From a bacterium YEK0313 (GTDB lineage: Bacteria; Pseudomonadota; Alphaproteobacteria; Rhizobiales; Phreatobacteraceae), in the NCBI GenBank assembly GCA_000751295.2, contig CCMO02000001.1, forward strand, positions 2,157,501 to 2,221,500: a stretch of 64,000 nucleotides of DNA, in the 5' to 3' direction. The notes beneath the pieces were generated by a model. The model searched no databases. It was not told where the DNA came from and saw only the letters and a program-made list of their open reading frames with translations. This document shows, one piece after another, positions 57,974 through 64,000 of this stretch (position 1 is its first letter; each line of letters opens with the position of its first letter). The position numbers were made by a program, and so were the translations under genes.

Positions 57974-60418
57974 GTGGATACTCAGAGCACGGCGCCTCCG
58001 GTTCGGACGCTGTTCATGCCCCGGCTCGGGCGGGTCGGGCTGCTGTTCGCGCTGATCATGATCGCGCTGGTCTCGGCATCGGTCTATGTTTCGGTTCTGA
58101 TCGTCGAGCGCCAGCAGATCATCCGGCAGACGGCCCGCTACAATGTGACCTGGCTCGCCAGCCAGGCGGCTTTCGAGATCGTCCGTTTCGAGGAGGTCAT
58201 CGCGGCCGTCGTCCTGCCCGGTTCCGGCGTCACGCCCGATGACGTCGATCTGCGCTACCAGATCCTGCTGAACCGGCTCGGCCTGATGACCTCCGGCGAG
58301 TTCGAGGAGTTCGTGGCACAGGATCCGGAACGGCGCCAGGTCGTTGCCGAACTCGGCCAGGTCCTCTCCGACATCGCGCCGCTGGTCGAGAATGTCCGTG
58401 AGGGCGACAACGCTGCGCGCATCCGGGCGCGGCTCGGCCCGCTCGACAAGAAGCTCGCCGGCCTTGCCGCCTCGGCCAACCGCGTTTCCGGGGAAACCGT
58501 CGATGCCGATCAGCATAATCTCCTGCGCCTGCACTGGATCTTTTCCGGGCTGATCGTCGCGCTCGTGGCGGTCGGCCTCATCCTGATGCTGCTGCTCTAC
58601 CGCCGGCACGTCCAGCTCGACCGCGCGCACAAGGCGCTCAATGCCCTGGCCGGCGTGCTGGAGGAGGCCAAGCTCGATCTCGAGCAGGCCAATGTCGAAA
58701 TCCTCAACACCAATGCCGACCTGAAGCAGCGCAACGAAATGCTGCAGATCCGCGATGTCGAGCTGCGGACGCAGAACCAGCGTTTCGATGCCGCGCTCAA
58801 CAACATGTCGCAGGGGCTGCTGCTCGTCGACGGCATGCACCGTCTGATCGTCTGCAATCAGCGCTATCGCGAGATCTTCAACCTGCCGGAGCAATGGGTT
58901 CAGCCCGGCGCCACCATGCGGGCGCTCGGCACGCCCCGCTTCGCCGGGCTGATCGACCGGCAGAACGGCATTGCCGCCGACCGGGCCTCGGCAAGCTTCT
59001 CCTTCGAGATGGATGACGGCTCGACCATTGCCGTGTCGCAGCAGCCCATGCCCGATGGCGGCTGGGTCTCGACCTATGAGGACATCACCGAACGGCGGCG
59101 CTCGGAGGAGCGCATCGTTCACATGGCCCATCACGACGCGCTCACCGACCTGCCGAACCGCACGCTGTTCCGCGCCCACATGGACGACGATCTCGCCGAC
59201 AAGCGCGGCGGCAAGTCGTCCTTTGCAATCTTTTATCTCGACCTCGACAACTTCAAGATCGTCAACGACACGCTGGGTCATGCCGTCGGCGACCTCCTGC
59301 TGCGCGCGGTCTCGCGCCGGCTCACCGAATGCGTGCGCGAGGGCGACGTGGTCTCGCGCTTCGGTGGCGACGAGTTCGCGATCATGCTGCGCGGCGGGGC
59401 GGGCTTCGGTGAGATGCGCTCGCTGGCCGAACGTCTGGTGGAGCGGATGGCGGAGCCCTTCGCCATCGAGAGCAACGAGCTCACCATCGGCACCTGCGTC
59501 GGCATTGCGATCGCCGGCAAGGACGGGCTCGACTCCGACGAGCTGCTGCGCAATGCCGACATGGCGCTCTATCGGGCCAAGAACGAGGGGCGGGGCAGCT
59601 ACCGCTTCTTCGAAGCCGCCATGAAGGCCGAGCTCAACGCCCGCCGGGCGCTGGAGGAGGATCTGCGTTCGGCGCTCGGCGCCGGCGAGTTCGACATCCG
59701 CTACCAGCCGATCATCGACATGAAGACCATGACGGTGGTCAGCTTCGAGGCGCTGCTGCGCTGGAATCACCCAACCCGCGGCGAGATCATGCCGGCCGAG
59801 TTCATGCCCGTCGCGGAGGAGACCGGCCTCGTCACCGCGATCGGCGAATGGGTGCTCGCGCGGGCCTGTGCCGATGCCGCCTCCTGGCCGACCGCGACGC
59901 GCGTCGCTGTCAATCTCTCGGCCGTTCAGCTGCGCAGCAACCACTTCGCGCGCGGGGTCTTCGCGGCGCTCTCCGCCTCCTCGCTGGCGCCGAGCAGGCT
60001 GGAACTGGAAATTACCGAAAGCGTGCTGCTGCAGGACAGCGAGGCCACTCTCGCCATCCTGCACCAGCTGCGTTCCTTCGGCATCCGCATCTGCATGGAC
60101 GATTTCGGCACGGGCTATTCGTCGCTGAGCTATTTGCGCAGCTTTCCGTTCGACAAGATCAAGATCGACCGGACCTTCGTCGCCGAGGTCAACGATCGCG
60201 AGGATTGTCGCGCCATCGTGTCGTCGATCACCGATCTCGGCCGCAGCCTGAACATGGTGACCACGGCCGAGGGGGTCGAGACCCGCGCCCAGTTCGAGGC
60301 CATCACGACGATCGGCTGCGCCGAGGTGCAGGGTTTCTTCTTCGGCCAGCCGGTGCCGGTCGGGGAGGTTCTCGACACTTCGGCGCGTATCGGCCGCCTG
60401 TTGAGCGAGGCGGCCTGA
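57974..60418 (+). CDS. Membrane GGDEF-EAL protein (c-di-GMP cyclase/phosphodiesterase)
   Basis: An 814-residue regulator. Two membrane helices (about 17-42 and 190-212) enclose a 150-residue periplasmic domain. Then come a coiled region (220-265), a PAS domain (about 268-385), GGDEF (motif GGDEF at 464-468, with an RxxD inhibition site five residues before it) and EAL (EALLRWNH at 592, DDFGTGYSSL near 710). Both active sites look intact, so it may make or break c-di-GMP. The start is GTG at 57974. It follows the exported SUOX-like protein by 16 bases, so the periplasmic domain probably reads that partner. Confidence 0.95.
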   Translation: MDTQSTAPPVRTLFMPRLGRVGLLFALIMIALVSASVYVSVLIVERQQIIRQTARYNVTWLASQAAFEIVRFEEVIAAVVLPGSGVTPDDVDLRYQILLNRLGLMTSGEFEEFVAQDPERRQVVAELGQVLSDIAPLVENVREGDNAARIRARLGPLDKKLAGLAASANRVSGETVDADQHNLLRLHWIFSGLIVALVAVGLILMLLLYRRHVQLDRAHKALNALAGVLEEAKLDLEQANVEILNTNADLKQRNEMLQIRDVELRTQNQRFDAALNNMSQGLLLVDGMHRLIVCNQRYREIFNLPEQWVQPGATMRALGTPRFAGLIDRQNGIAADRASASFSFEMDDGSTIAVSQQPMPDGGWVSTYEDITERRRSEERIVHMAHHDALTDLPNRTLFRAHMDDDLADKRGGKSSFAIFYLDLDNFKIVNDTLGHAVGDLLLRAVSRRLTECVREGDVVSRFGGDEFAIMLRGGAGFGEMRSLAERLVERMAEPFAIESNELTIGTCVGIAIAGKDGLDSDELLRNADMALYRAKNEGRGSYRFFEAAMKAELNARRALEEDLRSALGAGEFDIRYQPIIDMKTMTVVSFEALLRWNHPTRGEIMPAEFMPVAEETGLVTAIGEWVLARACADAASWPTATRVAVNLSAVQLRSNHFARGVFAALSASSLAPSRLELEITESVLLQDSEATLAILHQLRSFGIRICMDDFGTGYSSLSYLRSFPFDKIKIDRTFVAEVNDREDCRAIVSSITDLGRSLNMVTTAEGVETRAQFEAITTIGCAEVQGFFFGQPVPVGEVLDTSARIGRLLSEAA

Positions 60419-60434
60419 GAGGCGCCTGGCCGGT

Positions 60435-61817
60435 TCAGCTGGCGGCGGCGCGGACGCTCGCGCCCGCGCCGATGGCCGGATGGCGGTTGGGCAGCCGCGG
60501 TCCGGCGCCGAACAGCTTGTCGCGCAGCGTGCCGGGCCGATAGTCGGTCTTGAAGCGGCCGCGCCGCTGCAGCTCGGGGACCAGCAGCGTCGCGGCGTCC
60601 TCGAAAGTTTCCGGGATCACGACGGCGCCGAGATTGAACCCGTCGACGCCGGTCGCTTGCGCCCATTCCTCCAGTGCGTCGGCGACCGTGACCGGTGAGC
60701 CCACCGTGACCGGTCCGCGCGCGCCGATGCTGGTCCATTCGGCGAGCTCGGCGATCGTCCATTGGCGCGCCGGATCCGCCGAGGAGAAAGCCTCCACCGC
60801 CGATTGCCCGGCATTGGTCTTGACATGCCGGAGCGGCTCGTCCGGCCGGTAGCGTGCGAGATCGAGGCCGGTCCAGCCGGACAGAAGCGCGAGCGCGCCC
60901 TCGCTGCGCACATGCCGTCGATAGTCCGCATGCTTGCGCTGGGCCTCCGCGTCGCTGTCGCCGAGAATGACCGTGTGCATGCTGTAGATCTGGACGTCAT
61001 CGGCCTGCCGCCCGGCCGCGACGGCGTCGGCGCGGATGGCGTCGACATAGCCCTTGACGATCGCCGCCGTCGGCGCGCTGACGAAGACGGCCTCGGCGTG
61101 GCGGCCGGCGAAGCGCCGTCCGCGGCTCGATGCCCCGGCCTGGAAGATCACCGGCGTACGCTGCGGCGACGGCTCGCTGAGATGAATGCCGTCGACGGTG
61201 AAATGCGGTCCCTGATGGCGTACCGGCCTGACGCGCGCGGGATCGGCGAAGATTGCGGTGGCCGGATCCGCGACCACCGCGTCGTCGTCCCAGCTGCCCT
61301 CCCAGAGCTTGTAGCAGACGTCGAGATAGTCCTCGGCATAGTCGTAGCGATCGTCGTGGCCGGCGAGCCGCGGCAGGCCGACGGCGCGCGCGCCGCTGTC
61401 GAGGTAGGAGGTGACGACGTTCCACGCCAGGCGTCCTTCGGTCAGATGATCGAGGGTCGAGATGCGCCGGGAGAAGGGATAGGGATGCTCGTAGCTGACC
61501 GATCCGGTGACGCCGAAGCCGAGATGGCGGGTGACCAGCGCCATGGCTGGGATCAGCTGCAGCGGATCGTGGATCGGCAGTTGCACCGCATTGCGCAGCG
61601 CCGCGTCCCGGCTGCCGCCGAGGACGTCATAGACGCCCATCACGTCGGCGAGGAAGATGGCGTCGAACAGGCCGCGCTCGAGCGTCCGGGCCAGGGTGGC
61701 CCAATGCGCGAGCCGGCCATGGTCGCGCGACCGGTCGCGCGGGTGGGTCCACAGGCCGGGTGCGAGATGGCCGACCGTGTTCATGGTGAAGGCATTGAGG
61801 CGAAGTTCGCGGTGCAT
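60435..61817 (-). CDS. FMN-dependent monooxygenase (NtaA/SnaA/DszA-type LLM oxidoreductase)
   Basis: A 460-residue luciferase-like monooxygenase of the NtaA/DszA group. It starts MHRELRLNAFTMNTVGHLAPGLWTHP, a hallmark of the group, followed by LARTLERGLFDAIFLADVMG. YDYAEDYLDVCYKLWEGSW and IFQAGASSRGRRFAGRHAEAVF are family motifs. Such enzymes use reduced FMN and oxygen to break C-N or C-S bonds of small sulfur or nitrogen compounds. It follows an NlpA-type binding protein by 44 bases, so the pair may use an imported sulfur source. A separate flavin reductase is not seen. Confidence 0.92.
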   Translation of the reverse strand: MHRELRLNAFTMNTVGHLAPGLWTHPRDRSRDHGRLAHWATLARTLERGLFDAIFLADVMGVYDVLGGSRDAALRNAVQLPIHDPLQLIPAMALVTRHLGFGVTGSVSYEHPYPFSRRISTLDHLTEGRLAWNVVTSYLDSGARAVGLPRLAGHDDRYDYAEDYLDVCYKLWEGSWDDDAVVADPATAIFADPARVRPVRHQGPHFTVDGIHLSEPSPQRTPVIFQAGASSRGRRFAGRHAEAVFVSAPTAAIVKGYVDAIRADAVAAGRQADDVQIYSMHTVILGDSDAEAQRKHADYRRHVRSEGALALLSGWTGLDLARYRPDEPLRHVKTNAGQSAVEAFSSADPARQWTIAELAEWTSIGARGPVTVGSPVTVADALEEWAQATGVDGFNLGAVVIPETFEDAATLLVPELQRRGRFKTDYRPGTLRDKLFGAGPRLPNRHPAIGAGASVRAAAS

Positions 61818-61861
61818 GCTGGATCCTGGTCGGCGCCGTGGGCGGGCCGGGAGAAGCCCGG

Positions 61862-62644
61862 TCAGAACGCAGGGATGAAGGCCGGCAGGCGCGTGGCGAT
61901 GAAGCGGCGGGTGTCGTCGGACTTGAAGGCCGCGAGGAAGCGCCGCAGGCGGGCGTCGTCCCTGTTCTCGGGACGGGTGACGAAGCGGATGATGAAATGC
62001 TCGTCGGCGGTCGTGTCGAGCAGCAGGGCGGATTTCGGGTCGCCGCCGGCGGGGATCAGATAGGTCAGGTTGACCATGGCCAGCGTCACGTCGTCGAGCG
62101 AGCGGTAGAGCTGGGCGGCGTCGAGCTCGACGATGCGCAGGCGCTTCGGATTGTCGAGGATGTCGCGAACGGTGATTCTGAGATCGCTCACCGGCTTCAG
62201 GCGGATCAGTCCGGCCCGTTGCAGCAGCAACAGCCCGCGGGCATTGTTGATGGGATCGTTGGCCACCGCGACGGTCGCCCCATCGGGCACCTCGGCGAGC
62301 GATTTGACCCGTCTGGAAAACAGGCCGACGGGAATGATGACGCCGGCCGGATCGGCCGCCACCAGCTGGTAGCCGCGCTGCGCGACCTGCACCGCCAGAT
62401 TGGCGGAGTGCTGGAAAAAATTGACGTCGAGATCGCCGGCATTGACTGCTTCGTTCGGCGTGACCCAGTCGCTGGTCTCGACCAGCCTGACCGCCAGCCC
62501 GTCCTGCCGCCGGGTGATTTCGGCAACGAAGGTCAGGAGCTGGGCGAGCGGCCCGGCACTGACGGCAAAACGCAGGGGCTGGTCGTTCTGCGCGGCGGCG
62601 GGCGCGGCGGCACCCAGCAGGAGCGCGCGGCGGGCGATGGGCAT
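61862..62644 (-). CDS. NlpA/MetQ-type substrate-binding protein
   Basis: A 260-residue type-II binding protein of the MetQ/NlpA family. A short signal (ARRALLLGAAAPAAAQ, about 4-19) precedes PLRFAVSAGPLAQLLTFVAEI. DWVTPNEAVNAGDLDVNFFQHSANL matches the family's ligand loop. It lacks a lipobox Cys, so it is soluble in the periplasm. No metN or metI partner is present in the window, so it depends on a remote ABC transporter. With the flavin monooxygenase downstream it may bind a sulfur compound. A good promoter lies at 62677-62705. Confidence 0.88.
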   Translation of the reverse strand: MPIARRALLLGAAAPAAAQNDQPLRFAVSAGPLAQLLTFVAEITRRQDGLAVRLVETSDWVTPNEAVNAGDLDVNFFQHSANLAVQVAQRGYQLVAADPAGVIIPVGLFSRRVKSLAEVPDGATVAVANDPINNARGLLLLQRAGLIRLKPVSDLRITVRDILDNPKRLRIVELDAAQLYRSLDDVTLAMVNLTYLIPAGGDPKSALLLDTTADEHFIIRFVTRPENRDDARLRRFLAAFKSDDTRRFIATRLPAFIPAF

Positions 62645-62676
62645 GGTGACGGTCCTTCAGGAGCGGGGCGCGCGAG

Positions 62677-62705
62677 CCTATTGGCGCTGCCGCGCGGACT
62701 GTCAA
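62677..62705 (-). promoter_or_regulatory. Promoter for the binding-protein/monooxygenase operon
   Basis: On the minus strand TTGACA (62705-62700), a 17-base spacer and AATAGG (62682-62677) form a sigma-70-type promoter 33 bases before the ATG at 62644. The -35 is perfect and the -10 is weak. Confidence 0.55.
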
Positions 62706-62763
62706 ACCTGAATCAGAACTGTGGGCCCATCGCTTAAATCAATGAAATAATTGGATAATCTCG

Positions 62764-62810
62764 AAAAAGGACGGCGTGGTGGAGATGGCGGTTCCTGTCG
62801 CGGCTCCACC
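62764..62810 (-). terminator. Possible terminator after the epimerase-like gene
   Basis: On the minus strand GGTGGAG (62810-62804) pairs with CTCCACC (62784-62778) across a 19-base loop, and TTTTT follows 9 bases later (62768-62764). The loop is long and the T-run distant, so this is weak. Confidence 0.3.
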
Positions 62811-62850
62811 TTTGGAAGGAGGCTGTCGCGCCCGCCTCCAATAGAGAGGA

Positions 62851-63747
62851 TCATGCTGCGTCATCCGCGGCACCGGTAGCGCCATTGCGATAGATGAAGT
62901 CGACCCCATGCGTCGCCTCGGCGCCGACCGCGAGCTGGCGCATGCCGGGCTTGTCGGCAAGCTCGCCCTGATAGCCGACAGGGTCGCCGTAGCCGGTCCA
63001 CACTTCCATCGAAAGGAAAGGCGCTCCGGGCTTCGACCACAACGCGAGATGAGGAAAGTCACGTGCTTCGAGCGTGATGCTGGGGCCGCTTTCGCCCGCG
63101 GCGAACCGGAAGGCGCGGCTGCGGGCATGCAGGAAGCACAAGGCATCGGAGGCAAACAGCGCGTCGTCGAGACCAAGGCGCCGCCCCGCGAGCGGCACCG
63201 GCCGCCGCGCATCCGAGAATAGGCCTCCGGGCGCGATGATCGGGACCTCGGCCGTCTCGGTCTCGGCGAAGACGATGGCATGGTCCTCGCGCGGCAATGC
63301 CGCGAGCGGCCAGCGGAAAGCCGGATGCAGGCCGAGCGCATAGGGCAGGGGACGCGGTCCCGGATTGCCGACCACGAGGCTGATGGCGATCCGGTCGGGC
63401 TCCAGCCGATAGGTGAGGGCGAGGCGAAAGGCGTAAGGGTAGACGGCACGCGTCGCCGCGCTGTCGCACAGGATGAACGTCGCGCTCGCCGCCGTCCGGG
63501 CTTCCAGCGTGAAGACGCTGGCCGCCGCAAAGCCGTGGACGCCCATCGGCCGGGCGACGCCATCGGCGCGGACGAGGCCCTGATTGGCCCAGCCGACGAT
63601 CGGGAACAGGAGGGGCGAGGATTTCTCCCACCAGGCCGGGTCGCGTGACCAGAGCAGGTCATGGCCGCCGACCTGCCAGGAGTGCAGCTCGGCGCCTTCG
63701 GTTGCGATACGCGCGTGCGCCGGGCCGTTGGCGAGATCGATCAGCAT
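62851..63747 (-). CDS. Aldose 1-epimerase family protein
   Basis: A 298-residue galactose-mutarotase-like protein. It contains ELHSWQVGGHDLLWSRDPAWWEKSSPLLFPIVG near the start, ALGLHPAFRWPL (the conserved active-site His) near 140 and WTGYGDPVGY near 260. This is the YeaD/LacX-like or COG2017 group that interconverts sugar anomers or binds hexose phosphates. It starts at the ATG at 63747. A TTG five codons upstream is not favoured. No sugar operon surrounds it; the next gene on the minus strand is an NTF2-like protein, 64 bases away. Confidence 0.88.
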   Translation of the reverse strand: MLIDLANGPAHARIATEGAELHSWQVGGHDLLWSRDPAWWEKSSPLLFPIVGWANQGLVRADGVARPMGVHGFAAASVFTLEARTAASATFILCDSAATRAVYPYAFRLALTYRLEPDRIAISLVVGNPGPRPLPYALGLHPAFRWPLAALPREDHAIVFAETETAEVPIIAPGGLFSDARRPVPLAGRRLGLDDALFASDALCFLHARSRAFRFAAGESGPSITLEARDFPHLALWSKPGAPFLSMEVWTGYGDPVGYQGELADKPGMRQLAVGAEATHGVDFIYRNGATGAADDAA

Positions 63748-63811
63748 GAGGAGCCCCTGCAATGAGGCCCTTCAATGCCATTGCGCGGCGATGCGGGCAA
63801 ATCGGCGCCGG

Positions 63812-64000
63812 TTAGACTGCGGCGGCCACCGCAACCGAATCCTCGAACATGCGATAGCGCGTGACGAGGCCGTCCTCGACGGTGAAATCGAAAGCGAATT
63901 CGGTTTCGATCAGCTGGCCGGTCGACTTCACCCGTGAGGCGAGCTCGCCGATGGCGACCGCGCGGTGGCCGTCGACCAGCAGCGCCTTGCGCTCGAAACG
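63812..64000 (-). CDS. NTF2-like (SnoaL/ketosteroid-isomerase-like) protein, C-terminal part
   Basis: The minus-strand frame is open to the window edge, so the N-terminal part is outside. The 62 residues present include GHRAVAIGELASRVKSTGQLIETEFAFDF-type strands and the ending VTRYRMFEDSVAVAAAV, which is the typical C-terminal pattern of the SnoaL-like NTF2 family, a small alpha+beta fold that binds hydrophobic ligands. The role is unknown; members act as isomerases, hydrolases or ligand carriers. The stop is TAA at 63814-63812. Confidence 0.8.
   Translation of the reverse strand, partial: RFERKALLVDGHRAVAIGELASRVKSTGQLIETEFAFDFTVEDGLVTRYRMFEDSVAVAAAV

Noticed and set aside
60435..62705. A single 756-residue reading of the monooxygenase frame
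   Set aside because: The first 300 residues are the shadow of the binding-protein gene; the family start is at 61817.
1..64000. tRNA, rRNA, CRISPR arrays, insertion sequences and prophage
   Set aside because: No cloverleaf-like segment with a T-loop, no rRNA motif, no regular spaced repeat and no transposase or integrase motif was recognised by eye; a computational scan could still find a short RNA.

Overview
This is a GC-rich chromosomal stretch from a Gram-negative bacterium, most likely an alphaproteobacterium of the Hyphomicrobiales type. The evidence is indirect: strong G/C bias at third codon positions, Liv-type and TctABC-type uptake systems, several solo catabolic regulators, a twin-arginine-like TctC signal, and a porin and SCO protein that imply an outer membrane and a copper-dependent oxidase. 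I see no rRNA, tRNA, CRISPR array, transposase, integrase or phage gene. Genes fill almost the whole window. The first gene and the last gene are cut by the window edges.

Layout. 1-4.9 kb: two acyl-CoA ligases (the first truncated), a LuxR-type regulator and a copper amine oxidase. 5.0-11.8 kb: a GNAT gene facing a minus-strand operon iclR / M24 peptidase / tctC / tctB / tctA / threonine-synthase-like lyase. 11.9-22 kb: mixed housekeeping and stress genes (P-loop kinase, GST with divergent HxlR regulator, ada, molybdopterin oxidoreductase, MocR regulator with divergent MFS exporter, a frameshifted exported protein, a second GST). 21.4-31.1 kb: a GntR/FCD regulator divergent from SDR-livKHMGF-SDR-SDR-flavin dehydrogenase, which looks like uptake and ring oxidation of one substrate. 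31.2-33.4 kb: a membrane protein facing a very small protein kinase. 33.5-42.3 kb: a TetR-controlled divergent beta-oxidation regulon (two ligases leftward; thiolase, two hot-dog dehydratases, SDR, enoyl-CoA hydratase and acyl-CoA dehydrogenase rightward).

42.4-46 kb: a ureidoglycine aminohydrolase-like cupin, an SDR and an OprB-like porin. 46.0-52.1 kb: a minus-strand operon of RraA-type aldolase, aminotransferase and a polar amino-acid ABC importer, divergent from a LysR regulator with two adjacent palindromes between them. 52.1-57.2 kb: dienelactone hydrolase, DUF2946-like protein plus SCO, LysR, DUF2917 plus GNAT, and folE with a QueD/PTPS-like gene. 57.4-60.4 kb: a cysteine-free SUOX-fold periplasmic protein followed by a membrane GGDEF-EAL protein. 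60.4-64 kb: flavin monooxygenase with an orphan NlpA-type binding protein, an aldose-1-epimerase-like gene and a partial NTF2-like gene.

The overall picture is a catabolic generalist. Four separate regulator-plus-operon modules each pair an importer or ligase with a short degradation pathway, and most carry a recognisable palindrome in the control region. The strongest candidates for undescribed biology are the aldolase/aminotransferase/importer operon, the Liv/SDR/flavin dehydrogenase operon, and the cysteine-free SUOX-like protein paired with the c-di-GMP enzyme.
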